DNA of 64,000 nucleotides from Bacillus alveayuensis (GTDB lineage: Bacteria > Bacillota > Bacilli > Bacillales > Aeribacillaceae): positions 1 through 64,000 of the forward strand of contig JAUSTR010000010.1 of assembly GCA_030812955.1 (NCBI GenBank), given 5' to 3'. Made by a program: the position numbers and the translations under genes. The notes under the pieces are model-generated. The model made no database searches. It had not been told where the DNA came from and was given only the letters and a program-made list of their open reading frames with translations. The number at the start of each line of letters is the position of its first letter. Position 1 is the first letter of the stretch. Positions 44,796-54,061 of the stretch are shown here, in pieces.

Positions 44796-45317
44796 TCAAT
44801 TTCCTAATGATTGTATGAAAGGCTTTATAAATTCTTTTCCTTTTGAATGAATGTAAGCTTCTCGATTTTGAGTATCGACAACACCGATAAAGATTTCATA
44901 CCATCCATGCAAACCATATTTAATAAACTTTAATTTACGAAATTTCTTGACGCTTCGTTTTACCTCTTGAGACACTGGCTCATTTGTCACAATCACACCT
45001 GTATGAACAGTCGACATATGCTCTGGACGATCTGGCGATTGCTCCTGTGCGATTTTTAGCAGCTCTTGTTTAAAATTTTCTATATCTTGAACGGTTACTA
45101 GCCGATCTAAACTTGTAACGTATACATGTTGATCATTTTCCATACTCCAAACTTTAATCGTTTTCGTAACTAAATATTTTTCATCACGTCGCTTAAAATG
45201 TGCGCTAAAAGCAAGCGGAATACTTCCTAACCGATCATGACGGTAAACGTCAAACCATGCTGTATATCGGTTCGCCATTTCATTTAAGTATGGATTTAGC
45301 TTTTGCATCGTTTTCAT
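44796..45317 (-). CDS. Conserved hypothetical protein next to cstA
   Basis: 173 residues, no signal peptide or membrane segment. I do not recognise the family. The sequence has a basic central part (VKRSVKKFRKLKFIKYGLHG) and an N-terminal helix (LNEMANRYTAWFDVYR); the middle strands FSAHFKRRDEKYLVTKTIKVW look beta-rich. It ends 11 bp before cstA starts and begins 23 bp after the CC-motif gene, so the three are probably one operon. Confidence 0.75.
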   Translation of the reverse strand: MKTMQKLNPYLNEMANRYTAWFDVYRHDRLGSIPLAFSAHFKRRDEKYLVTKTIKVWSMENDQHVYVTSLDRLVTVQDIENFKQELLKIAQEQSPDRPEHMSTVHTGVIVTNEPVSQEVKRSVKKFRKLKFIKYGLHGWYEIFIGVVDTQNREAYIHSKGKEFIKPFIQSLGN

Positions 45318-45340
45318 GCAATTCTCCTTTACTCGTTCAT

Positions 45341-45634
45341 TTAAAACGGTCGAAAGCCGCTTACCTGTAAAAATTTGAATTTACTAAATCCTTTTAAAGT
45401 AATTTCTAGTTGCTCAGACGTTGAGAATATATGAGGATGAATAAAAAAAGAAATGTCATCCACTTTATAATGTTTAAACAACTGTTCAGTATTCGGTTTG
45501 CGCAAAGAGGTTGTCACCTCAGGGCCAGCTGCACAGCAATTAACTGGCTCAAATAAACTAATGGTTACAATCCCCCCTTTTTTTCGAATCCAATTTTTCA
45601 CCTGTTCTGATACCACTAAATGAATCGTTCCCAC
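45341..45634 (-). CDS. CC-motif small protein (CC/Se motif family)
   Basis: 97 residues. The central FEPVNCCAAGPEVTTSL carries adjacent cysteines in the pattern of the CC/Se-motif family, in which some members have selenocysteine. The real start is uncertain: the GTG at 45634 lies directly against AAAGGGGA, so translation may begin a few codons later. Function unknown; a redox or metal role is suggested by the vicinal cysteines. First gene of the unit leading into cstA. Confidence 0.7.
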   Translation of the reverse strand: MGTIHLVVSEQVKNWIRKKGGIVTISLFEPVNCCAAGPEVTTSLRKPNTEQLFKHYKVDDISFFIHPHIFSTSEQLEITLKGFSKFKFLQVSGFRPF

Positions 45635-45754
45635 TCCCCTTTCTGAATGTTCGGAATTTTAATATATTATATTTCAGTTTCTTTTACTTTACAATCATTC
45701 TTTTTAAAAAATATTCCTAATTGATCTCGTACAAACACCTTTCTAGTAAAAAAA

Positions 45755-45781
45755 ATTGCTGGCCCTTTTAGAGCCAGCAAT
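45755..45781 (-). terminator. Terminator of the dipeptidase unit
   Basis: ATTGCTGGC (45755-45763) pairs with GCCAGCAAT (45773-45781); T-run on the minus strand. Three bases after the dipeptidase stop codon. Confidence 0.9.
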
Positions 45782-45783
45782 TT

Positions 45784-46722
45784 TTACTTTTCTTTTACGT
45801 TTGGACGATGATTTAAAAAGTTTTGATAAGCAAATCCACGTACTTCTTCTTCGGAAAAATGCTTCAATAGCTCATTAATCAACCGCTGCGTTTTCGATGC
45901 ATCTTCAAGCCCTTTTACTTTCACATCTATTCCATCAAAATCCGACCCTAGTCCTATTTGCTTTTCTCCCCCTAATGAGCAAAAATGGTCAACATGTTTA
46001 ATAATATCAGAGAAGGTGGCTGTACCTGATTCACTTAAAAAAGATGGATGATACACAACATGAATTAAACCGCCTTTAGCAAACAATGCTTTTGCTTGTT
46101 CATCAGATAAATTGCGAGGATGTTGACACAATGCCTTTGCATTACTGTGGCTGGCGATCGGATAATCAGCTAGTTCCAGCACATCCCAAAACGAGCGTTC
46201 ACTTAAATGAGACACATCTGTTAGCACATTGTAGTCATTGTTTAAACGGACGACCTCTCTGCCAAATTCCGTTAACCCTCCCCCACGTGGTTCAAGAGCT
46301 CCATCTGCTGCTAAATTGGCATAATTCCATGTCAATCCGACAGACATCACACCTAGCTCATATAAAAGACGAAGCTTTCCTATATCATTACCAATGGCAT
46401 CAACACCTTCAAGGGTTAATACAGCGCCGATTTCTCCGTTTTGTAATGTGTCGAAATCGTCCCATGCTTTCAGATGCTTCATCTCTGGATTTTTGCGTAA
46501 TATTTCATAGTAAAACAAATCCACCTGATCTAAAGCCGCTTGGAACTTTTGTTCGGTTTGAATTTCCGGTTCCACAAAAATGGCAAAGCATTGTACTTTA
46601 ACATTGCCTTCTCGTAATCTATTTTTATTTGTATCTAATTGAGGCGAATCAGCATAGCGAATGGCACCTTTCCCATGTGAAAGCTTCCATAAAGCATCAC
46701 AATGCAAGTCGATAATATCCAT
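45784..46722 (-). CDS. Membrane-dipeptidase family peptidase (M19)
   Basis: 312-residue zinc peptidase of the renal-dipeptidase family. Metal ligands: DLHCDALW at the start, the Glu in VLTLEGVDAIG, the VSHLSE and SHSNAKALC histidines, and the C-terminal GLGSDFDGID. These enzymes cleave dipeptides, often with a D-residue in second place. It stands 25 bp after the D-amino-acid transaminase gene on the same strand, which points to use of D-amino-acid dipeptides from the wall. Confidence 0.92.
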   Translation of the reverse strand: MDIIDLHCDALWKLSHGKGAIRYADSPQLDTNKNRLREGNVKVQCFAIFVEPEIQTEQKFQAALDQVDLFYYEILRKNPEMKHLKAWDDFDTLQNGEIGAVLTLEGVDAIGNDIGKLRLLYELGVMSVGLTWNYANLAADGALEPRGGGLTEFGREVVRLNNDYNVLTDVSHLSERSFWDVLELADYPIASHSNAKALCQHPRNLSDEQAKALFAKGGLIHVVYHPSFLSESGTATFSDIIKHVDHFCSLGGEKQIGLGSDFDGIDVKVKGLEDASKTQRLINELLKHFSEEEVRGFAYQNFLNHRPNVKEK

Positions 46723-46747
46723 CCTATTCTCCTTATCTTCAAAATCG

Positions 46748-47587
46748 TTATAAAGATTTTATGAACGTTTTAAACTCTTTATACAACGATTTTGTTATTT
46801 CCCCAGGCTTTCCATCACCGATTTGCTCTCCTTCTATATGAACAACAGGCAAAATTTCCGATGTCGTGCTAGTGATAAACACTTCATCCGCTTGCTTTAA
46901 TTGTTCTGGTGTGAATTTTTCCTCGATAAAAGGAATGTCCAAATTTTCCGCTGCTTTTTTTACAGCCATTCTCGTAATACCTGGCAATATTTGCTTAGAT
47001 AAAGGTGTAGTATACACCTTGCCATCTTGAATGATAAACACATTTGAACTTGTTCCTTCTGTTACAAAGCCATCACGCACAAGAATCGCTTCAAAGCAGC
47101 CTGCATCATGGGCAGCTTGCTTCGATAAAATATTCGGCAATAAATTCAGTGATTTTATATAGCAATTAGCCCAGCGCTCATCTGGATGAAAAATAGCTTT
47201 TACCCCGTGCTCTCTAAGTTCTGGATTTAACATTTTACTTGGCTTCACTGTCATTGTTGTGGAAACTGGAACATCGGGAAATAAATGATTTCGAGGACTA
47301 ATGCCGCGTGTTATTTGAATATATACATCACAATCGCTTAACCCTGATTTTTCAATCCCCTTTAAAATTAAATGTTCATAGTCTGTTAATCGTTCCTCAA
47401 TCGGTAATTTTATAGCTTGAGCACTTCTAATAAGGCGTTCTAAATGCTCTTTTAACATAAATGGCTTTCCTTGATAAACACGAATGACCTCATACACACC
47501 ATCCCCAAACTGGTGGCCTCTTTCTTCTACTGGAATCACTGGTTCATTTAGGTCAACAAACTGACCGTTGCTATAGGCAATGCTCAT
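46748..47587 (-). CDS. dat: D-amino-acid transaminase (Dat)
   Basis: PLP enzyme of fold type IV, 279 residues from the ATG at 47587 (GGGGGAG six bases upstream). Makes D-glutamate and D-alanine interconvertible for peptidoglycan. PLP lysine in CYIKSLNLLPNILSKQAA, phosphate-site TSSNVFI and TSTTSEILPV. The N-terminal YSNGQFVDLNE and RGHQFGDGVYEVIRV are typical of Bacillus Dat rather than of branched-chain transaminases. Neighbour of an M19 dipeptidase. Confidence 0.93.
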   Translation of the reverse strand: MSIAYSNGQFVDLNEPVIPVEERGHQFGDGVYEVIRVYQGKPFMLKEHLERLIRSAQAIKLPIEERLTDYEHLILKGIEKSGLSDCDVYIQITRGISPRNHLFPDVPVSTTMTVKPSKMLNPELREHGVKAIFHPDERWANCYIKSLNLLPNILSKQAAHDAGCFEAILVRDGFVTEGTSSNVFIIQDGKVYTTPLSKQILPGITRMAVKKAAENLDIPFIEEKFTPEQLKQADEVFITSTTSEILPVVHIEGEQIGDGKPGEITKSLYKEFKTFIKSL

Positions 47588-47653
47588 TCTTGACTCCCCC
47601 AAAAATAATAATTTCTAGACAGATCTATTATATAACACGCTTGTAAAATAAGC

Positions 47654-49255
47654 CTATTTTTCGCTCTGATACATGATTTTTCCACCAATGATTGTCATCT
47701 CCACATTTGCTTCAAGTAAGACATCTGGATCGTCCAATTCCATTAAATCATGTGAAAAAACGGTTAAATCAGCATATTTTCCTCTTGTCACCGTTCCTTT
47801 TACGTGTTCTTCGTTCGTTGCGTAGGCCCCTCCTATTGTAAATAAACGAACTGCCTCCTCAATCGATAATTTTTCAGAGGATATATAGCCTTCGTGCGTT
47901 TCTCTAATCAATCTCCGCGTAACAGCTGCATGAATACCTAATAATGGATTAACTGGCTCAATCGGGGCATCGGATCCGCCTGCACATAATACACCTAATG
48001 AAAGCATTTTCTGAAACGGATAGGCATAGCGGACTCGTTTCTCACCAATTCTATTCATGATCCACGGAAAATCACTGACAATAAACCGCGGTTGAATGTC
48101 GCAAACACGGTTCGGATGAATGAGCCTCTTCAGCAAATCCTGTCTTAATATGGAAACGTGAATGAGACGGTCGCGGTAATGAACAGAAGGAAACTGATCT
48201 AAAATATTTAAAACATTTTCAAGAGCTTGATCGCCAATTGTGTGAATGGCAACAGGCATGCTGCATTCGCGGACTTCTTTGATCATTTCATATAACTCTT
48301 GTTGACTATGTATAGCATTGCCGTAATGACCAGGTTCATCTTCATACGGTTGAGACAACAAGGCCGTCCTCCTCCCTAACGCACCATCTGCAAACATTTT
48401 AATCGCTCCGATTTGCAGCTTCGAATCTCCATAACCAGTTGTTATTTTCTGTTCCTTCAAGATTGTCAAAAACGGATAATCGATCAAAAGATTGCATCGT
48501 AAACCGAGACCTTCTTCATGAATTAACTCAGCAAACAACCGGTAGGTTTGCTCAAAACCGCCTAAATATAAAGGATCGTTTGTATGAATCGACGTTAACC
48601 CACACTTCATACAATATTTTATCGCTTGGCGCAAGGCCTCCTTTAATTGCTCATAGCTTTTTTTCGGTATATGCTTTGTAAATAATTGTGAAGCCGTTTC
48701 TAAAATTAATCCCGTCGGTTCGTTTGTTGTAGGGTCTAAAACGATTTTCCCCCCGTGCGGAACTTCTGAAAAGGAATGAACGCAGCATACTTCAAATGCT
48801 TTACGATTGACTAAAAAGGCATGACTGCATATTCTCGTTAAAAATAAAGGACAATGCGGCGCTACATGATCTAATTCCGCCATAGTCGGTATTTTGCCAT
48901 CCGCAAATAAATGTTCATCCCATCCTCTGCCGACAAGCCATTCTCCTGGTTTTACCGTTTGTGCTTTTTCTTTTATCATTGTCAGCATTTCATCTTTCGA
49001 ACGAACACCTGTTAAATTTAATTCCATAAATTGAGAAGCAACCCCTGAAAGATGCATATGGCTATCAGTTAGTCCAGGGATCGCTGTTTTCCCTTGCAAA
49101 TCGATGATCTCATCTATTTTCGCCCCATATTGCAGCTTCATATCTTGATAGGACCCTTGATCGATAATTTTACCATCGTTTACGACAACGCTCTGCACCT
49201 TCTCCTTCTCATTTTCTAATGTATAGATCGTGCCGTTTGTAATAAGTTTAACCAC
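47654..49255 (-). CDS. Amidohydrolase, YtcJ-like
   Basis: 533 residues of the amidohydrolase-3 group. Metal residues: DSHMHLSG (about 66-73), the later VAIHTIGDQALENVL, and the Asp in AGGSDAPIEPVNP. The first 60 and last 60 residues form the usual beta-sandwich. Substrates of YtcJ-like proteins are mostly unknown. GTG start with AAAGGGGG upstream. It follows nitronate monooxygenase by 70 bp and precedes dat; a 12-bp direct repeat (TTTGATGGGCCA) lies in the gap at about 49279-49303. Confidence 0.85.
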   Translation of the reverse strand: MVKLITNGTIYTLENEKEKVQSVVVNDGKIIDQGSYQDMKLQYGAKIDEIIDLQGKTAIPGLTDSHMHLSGVASQFMELNLTGVRSKDEMLTMIKEKAQTVKPGEWLVGRGWDEHLFADGKIPTMAELDHVAPHCPLFLTRICSHAFLVNRKAFEVCCVHSFSEVPHGGKIVLDPTTNEPTGLILETASQLFTKHIPKKSYEQLKEALRQAIKYCMKCGLTSIHTNDPLYLGGFEQTYRLFAELIHEEGLGLRCNLLIDYPFLTILKEQKITTGYGDSKLQIGAIKMFADGALGRRTALLSQPYEDEPGHYGNAIHSQQELYEMIKEVRECSMPVAIHTIGDQALENVLNILDQFPSVHYRDRLIHVSILRQDLLKRLIHPNRVCDIQPRFIVSDFPWIMNRIGEKRVRYAYPFQKMLSLGVLCAGGSDAPIEPVNPLLGIHAAVTRRLIRETHEGYISSEKLSIEEAVRLFTIGGAYATNEEHVKGTVTRGKYADLTVFSHDLMELDDPDVLLEANVEMTIIGGKIMYQSEK

Positions 49256-49325
49256 CCGTTTCCCCCTTTCTCTTCCATTTGATGGGCCATTTGATGGGCC
49301 ATTTCATTGATGAATCATGAAACTT

Positions 49326-50378
49326 TTATATTCTAAAAGCCACTCTTTTCAATGCTTGTTCACATTCAGACATCAAGGTTTTGACCAGTTCTGCTGCCGT
49401 AAGCTCCCGTGCAAAAGGAAAACCTTGACCAGCCCATAAGGACATATAGTCTGGATTATTCGTTTCTCCAGCTTTTTTTCTAATGTCTTTCGTCATATAA
49501 TGAATTTGCGGATAAGCACATGGTGCAAGCTGATCGTATTCTTTTATAAATGTATTAACTAATCCTCTTGCTGGACGGCCTGTGAAAGCACGTGTGATCA
49601 CAGTTGATTGAAAACGAGGGTCAGCTATTGCCTTTTTATGCAGCCTGTGAGCTCCGCTTTCAGGAGTACGTAAAAAGGCTGTGCCGAGCTGAACTGCTTT
49701 TGCACCTGCTGTTAAGATGAGAGCGATATCTTCACCATTCATGATGCCACCTGCAGCTATCAAAGGCAGCTCAACCGCTTTTCTTACTAAACGTAATAAC
49801 ATAAGAAGCGAATAATCTTCCTTCATCTTTACAGTGTTATGAAAAGTCGCACGATGACCTCCTGCTTCAATTCCTTGCAGGCAAAGGGCATCAACACCTG
49901 CATCACGCGCTATTAACGCTTCTTCAGGAGTCGTGACCGTTACAACGACAAAGCTCCCAACCTCTTTTAACTGCTGAATGACTTTTGGAGACGGACATCC
50001 AAACGTAAAACTAACAATAGGTACTTTTTCTTCGATCAGAACATTTAGTTTATTTTCCCAATTATCATCATCCGTTTTGGCTTCACCGACACTTGCCCCT
50101 AATTGATGTGCTGCCGTTTCAAGTTGTTTTCGATAGGCTGATAGCTCCTCCTCTTGAACAGCATCTTCATTTGGAACAAAAAGGTTGACACCAAAAGGAT
50201 GTTTTGTTCGTTTGCGCATTTCCAAAATTTCTTGACGCATCGCTTCAGCCGTTTTATAACCACCTGCTAAAAAACCTAAACCCCCAGCATTTGATACCGC
50301 AGACGCAAGGATCGGATTGGAAACACCACCAGCCATTGGCGCCTGAATAATTGGATACTTTAACGATTGTAAAAGCAT
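49326..50378 (-). CDS. Nitronate monooxygenase family flavoprotein
   Basis: 350-residue FMN-dependent TIM barrel. Landmarks: YPIIQAPMAGGVSNPILASA, the FGCP turn, CLQGIEAGGHRATF with the catalytic histidine, GGIMNGEDIALILTAGAKAV for FMN phosphate, and GTAFLRTPESGAH. Oxidises nitronates such as propionate-3-nitronate, or acts as an enoyl-reductase-like enzyme in relatives. Head of the gene string that runs leftward to the dipeptidase. Confidence 0.9.
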   Translation of the reverse strand: MLLQSLKYPIIQAPMAGGVSNPILASAVSNAGGLGFLAGGYKTAEAMRQEILEMRKRTKHPFGVNLFVPNEDAVQEEELSAYRKQLETAAHQLGASVGEAKTDDDNWENKLNVLIEEKVPIVSFTFGCPSPKVIQQLKEVGSFVVVTVTTPEEALIARDAGVDALCLQGIEAGGHRATFHNTVKMKEDYSLLMLLRLVRKAVELPLIAAGGIMNGEDIALILTAGAKAVQLGTAFLRTPESGAHRLHKKAIADPRFQSTVITRAFTGRPARGLVNTFIKEYDQLAPCAYPQIHYMTKDIRKKAGETNNPDYMSLWAGQGFPFARELTAAELVKTLMSECEQALKRVAFRI

Positions 50379-50467
50379 GTTTCCCCACCCTTCTGACCAT
50401 TGTTTAAACTGTTCTCATGGTTTTACTAATATTTTCTATATTTCCATTTTCAATACAGAGTCAAGCA

Positions 50468-50833
50468 TTAAAGGATATGTTTTGCAATTAATCGATCGAG
50501 CTTGCGAATATCCACCTTTTTATTTAACAATAACTTAAATTTCCCAGCTCTCGTCCACAGCTCAAGCTCAGCGTTCAGATCAATCTTTCCACCATTTTCG
50601 CTCGAATACATCACAATCGATTTAAATGGAATCGTATAGATTTCTACTTTTTTCCCTGTAAACCCTTGGCGATCAGCAATGATGATCCTCTTGTTCGTCA
50701 AAACAGCAACATCCCGAACGGTCTTATAAGCAATTTCCGCTGTTTCCCCTTCAATTAAAATATTTTCTACCTCTTTTGGAATCGTCGTTTCCTCATAAAA
50801 CGTCCATGTCATAATCGTTCCGATATCTGCCAT
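50468..50833 (-). CDS. Bacterial PH-domain protein
   Basis: 121 residues that look like one bacterial pleckstrin-homology domain (bPH_1): LIEGETAEIAYKTVRDVAVL, TNKRIIIADRQGFTGKKVE, YTIPFKSIVMYSSENGGKID and a C-terminal helix. Cytoplasmic. Good ribosome site AAAGGAGG. Relatives such as YvbH are linked to stress or envelope response but lack a clear mechanism. Single-gene unit between nitronate monooxygenase and a broken DinB gene. Confidence 0.82.
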   Translation of the reverse strand: MADIGTIMTWTFYEETTIPKEVENILIEGETAEIAYKTVRDVAVLTNKRIIIADRQGFTGKKVEIYTIPFKSIVMYSSENGGKIDLNAELELWTRAGKFKLLLNKKVDIRKLDRLIAKHIL

Positions 50834-50925
50834 ACAAATTCCTCCTTTATTTGCTTGGCATTGTTAAGGTCTCGGACTTAACAAGAATAGAGAATATAGA
50901 CCTCTTAAGCCAATTATTGTGAGAA

Positions 50926-51375
50926 TTATCTTACGAATGTGATAAAATCTACGTTTTCTGGTTTATGCCCTTCAGTACGCAGCCATAAGTTTATCTGACC
51001 TCGATGATAATGCCCGTGTTAGGCGACATGTGTCAATATTTCTCTAACTGTATTTTGAAACTCGATTCCTTTACTGTTTTGATAGGTGATGATGTGATCT
51101 AAGTCATCGTTCGTCAAAGTTTTCATATACGTGGTCATACCCTTTTTATTTTGTTCTACAAGCTCTGCACAGTCTTTGATTTCGACATCATCCCATAGGG
51201 TAATAGGAGGGCTGTCTAATCCTTGTAATCTTGTCAACCACACTTTTTCTGCAAAAAGAATATGGGAAAAAAAGCGCAGTGCCTCTTGCTTTTCCCCTTC
51301 AATTTTTTGCAAAGCTTCTAATAGACGCTCGTTCGCCCAATGCAAATGTTCAAACATTTTTTAAATCGTTTTCAA
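50926..51375 (-). pseudogene. DinB-family gene broken by two TAA codons
   Basis: Full-length reading gives 149 codons from TTG at 51375 (GGAGGGG six bases upstream) to TAA at 50926. The frame is kept throughout but contains TAA at 51361-51363 (codon 5) and at 51019-51021, the latter inside the metal-ligand helix: LTHVA, stop, HGHYHRGQINLW. The open part (51022-51357) begins MFEHLHWANERLLEAL. Both stops could come from CAA by a single C-to-T change. Without read-through the last of the three histidines is lost. Sequencing error is also possible. Confidence 0.85.
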
Positions 51376-51521
51376 AAAATCCCCTCCTAAGGATCCTATC
51401 AATTTTACTCGTTTCCTTTTTTCGACAACTAAATTCCATAATCCTTTTTCTAAAATGTTATTAATCGTTGGATTCTATAAATCTTATGCTCTTTCATTTT
51501 TAATTAGTGATGTCTTAGAAA

Positions 51522-51553
51522 AGAGCCGGTCATTTTGTTACATGACCGGCTCT
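51522..51553 (-). terminator. Terminator of the sigma-factor unit
   Basis: AGAGCCGGTCAT pairs with ATGACCGGCTCT (12 bp). It overlaps the last codons of the sigma-factor gene. Confidence 0.85.
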
Positions 51554-52071
51554 AATTGTGATTTTAATGTTTTTCTAGCGCGGTAGAGCCTTGTTTTCAC
51601 ACAGCTTTTCGATACATTTAATTCATGTTCGATTTCTGTTTCCTTTAAGCCGCGGTAATAACGAAGTTCAAGCACTTGTCGATATTCAGGCTTGAGCCTT
51701 TCGATTTTTCGTTTCATTTCCTGTTCGAAAAACTGTTTTTCCAAGACGTTTTCCACAATAATGGAAGATTCTTCGTTTGCTACAATGGATTCATCCAGTA
51801 ATCGCGCCCTTGTCTTCTTCTCTTTCCTTACGAAATCAATGGCCGTTCTTGTCGCAATCGTCGAAAGCCACGATCCTATTTTTTCTCTTTCTTTTATTTG
51901 ATCTAATTTTTGATAAGCTTTTATAAATGTTTCTTGCAACACATCTTCAGCCAAATAGCGATCTCGTATAATCGATAAGGCAATCACGTACACTTTATGA
52001 TAATAGGATTCATAAATCAACGAAAAAAGCCCTTCTTCACAATTCTCATGTTTTTGTGCCAACCTTCTCAC
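51538..52071 (-). CDS. ECF-type RNA polymerase sigma factor
   Basis: 177 residues with only regions 2 and 4. Region 2: LIYESYYHKVYVIALSII, AEDVLQETFIKAYQKLDQI and WLSTIATRTAIDFVRK. Region 4: LKPEYRQVLELRYYRGLKE and VSKSCVKTRLYRARKTLK. It begins 7 bp after the ABC permease stop and is the last gene of the GntR-ABC unit. No anti-sigma gene follows or precedes it, which is unusual for ECF factors. Group cannot be assigned by eye. Confidence 0.9.
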   Translation of the reverse strand: MRRLAQKHENCEEGLFSLIYESYYHKVYVIALSIIRDRYLAEDVLQETFIKAYQKLDQIKEREKIGSWLSTIATRTAIDFVRKEKKTRARLLDESIVANEESSIIVENVLEKQFFEQEMKRKIERLKPEYRQVLELRYYRGLKETEIEHELNVSKSCVKTRLYRARKTLKSQLEPVM

Positions 52072-52078
52072 ACCTTTA

Positions 52079-54061
52079 TTACTGAGCTAGCCGATTTTTC
52101 ATAAACTCTGGCGCAAAATGCTCCGTGAAGCTCTTGATTTCCGGATAGTCATGACCTTTATAATAAAAGGCTGCAATATATTTTCCGTTTCCATGCCAAG
52201 AGGCATTTAATAAACATTCTTCGATTTCTTCTCGATCCGTTATTTTGACAGCATTTACATCCTTCTGCAATCGTTCAAAGTTGTCCATAATGGAACCATC
52301 CCCATCTTTTAGAAGCATATCTTCTCTTGCCACCAACACATATTCAATTTCCTCAGCTGTTACTCTTGCTTCTGTTAATAAATTTTGATCCGCAAGCCAT
52401 TTTTCAAGCGTTTCTAGCCCTTTGTACCATGGTATATTCAAATCATCGCCATTACTTAACGTAAACAAAATATCTCCCCATGGAGTGCGTTCATCATCAA
52501 GTAAATCATAGTCTGCATGCTTTAGCTCATCTTGCAGCAATTGAACGACCTGTTTAATGTCTTCAGGCTTTGTAATAATCGTTTCCTTTGTGCGAAAATC
52601 GTGTGATTGAATCATGATTTTATGTACATCATTCGCTTTTACGTGCAATAAATCAAATTGCTTTATTTTATACTCATTTGAAGAATAGAGGGAATTTAAA
52701 TATTTTTTATAATGATTTTTATCCGCTATTTCATATTGACGAATTAGCTTATCTCCATTTTTCAATTCATAAATCATATAGGCCTTTTCACTAGAATTGT
52801 GATTTTTGGCATTCCCTTGCTGTGCAATGATTTCTTTATGCATATCGATGATTGTGGCAATATTATCACGGTCTTCATATACATTTTTTTCAAATTCTTC
52901 TCTTTCTAGTTTTTCATAAAAGATTCTTAAATATGGACTATAGTACACCCTCTCTACATCTTGTAATTTAGGTATTCTTTTCTCATAGCCTGTAAAATCT
53001 AATTGAACAGCTAGGAAAACAATGACCATGATGAAGCTATAGAACAGATACCCTTTGATATTTGAAAAAACTCGCCACGTTTTTTGTAAAACCATTTCCG
53101 CAACATAATAGCCAATGAGTGAAAACGTGAAATAACCAAAATAGATCCAAAACTGTTCTTTACTTTGCTCTAGCTCTGCAAAATACATTCCGCCAACGAG
53201 CATGAAGCAAAACGTAGCTCCATATTTAAAAAGCGGCTTTAGCTTGGAAAAGCTTAATGCATGAGAAGCAGCTTCCAAACGCCTTTTTTGATAGAAAACG
53301 AGACTTAACCAAAATAGCACAACGGTTATAAAAAGATAAATAAGCACTTCTGTTAGTAGAAGCTTTTCACCATAAATCATCGTCAATCGTGAAAGAGGCG
53401 ATAAATAAGCAATTTCTTCAAGCAGTAAATAATCGGCTGGAAATCCGTAAAAAAGAAGTTTCGCATTCAAAACGACTAATAGGCTAAACCCAACTGGAAA
53501 AAAGAGAAAAATATAAGTCAAAATTGCTTGTACAGCAGAAATTCCAGTTAACATCGCAACAAATACACCAGCAAAAAATAACAGCATTTCAAACACAATG
53601 ACAGTGCCTATCCACTCGAAAACTTCCGTATATGAAAAATACGAACTTAAATTCAGAGTGGAAATAACGATCATCATCACAAGTCCATTAATTAATACGG
53701 GAACAATTATAAATAATAGTCCAACGATTATTTTATGGACGTACAATTGATTTCTCGTGATCGGAAAGCTATGAACCATATCGGCCTGTTGTTTCACTTG
53801 TAAATAACGAAACAAAAAAACGGCCAAAAATATCGGTATTGTTATTATCAGGATGACTTGAAAAGGAAAATTAATTTGAAAAAAATTTTGAACATAATTG
53901 TTTACAAACGGGCTGTGATCCTGTTCATTTGCATAAAGGAATATCATATTGATCGGAATGATAAAAAAGAAGGCAACCATCGATAATAAGCCGAGCCAGC
54001 CGACACTGCGAAAATCTTGTATGATCACTTCTTTGTTAAACCATGATATTTTGAACGGCAT
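52079..54061 (-). CDS. ABC-2 type transporter permease with C-terminal soluble domain
   Basis: 660 residues from the ATG at 54061 (GGGGGAT before it). Residues to about 360 hold ten or so hydrophobic segments, among them LLSMVAFFFIIPINMIFLY and VQAILTYIFLFFPVGFSLLV. The remaining 300 residues are charged and soluble (KLQDVERVYYSPYLRIFYEK; LLKDGDGSIMDNFERL), likely outside the membrane. It overlaps the ATPase gene by 26 bp. Probably exports or senses an envelope-active compound, as in the YtrBCDEF systems of Bacillus; substrate unknown. Confidence 0.85.
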   Translation of the reverse strand: MPFKISWFNKEVIIQDFRSVGWLGLLSMVAFFFIIPINMIFLYANEQDHSPFVNNYVQNFFQINFPFQVILIITIPIFLAVFLFRYLQVKQQADMVHSFPITRNQLYVHKIIVGLLFIIVPVLINGLVMMIVISTLNLSSYFSYTEVFEWIGTVIVFEMLLFFAGVFVAMLTGISAVQAILTYIFLFFPVGFSLLVVLNAKLLFYGFPADYLLLEEIAYLSPLSRLTMIYGEKLLLTEVLIYLFITVVLFWLSLVFYQKRRLEAASHALSFSKLKPLFKYGATFCFMLVGGMYFAELEQSKEQFWIYFGYFTFSLIGYYVAEMVLQKTWRVFSNIKGYLFYSFIMVIVFLAVQLDFTGYEKRIPKLQDVERVYYSPYLRIFYEKLEREEFEKNVYEDRDNIATIIDMHKEIIAQQGNAKNHNSSEKAYMIYELKNGDKLIRQYEIADKNHYKKYLNSLYSSNEYKIKQFDLLHVKANDVHKIMIQSHDFRTKETIITKPEDIKQVVQLLQDELKHADYDLLDDERTPWGDILFTLSNGDDLNIPWYKGLETLEKWLADQNLLTEARVTAEEIEYVLVAREDMLLKDGDGSIMDNFERLQKDVNAVKITDREEIEECLLNASWHGNGKYIAAFYYKGHDYPEIKSFTEHFAPEFMKNRLAQ

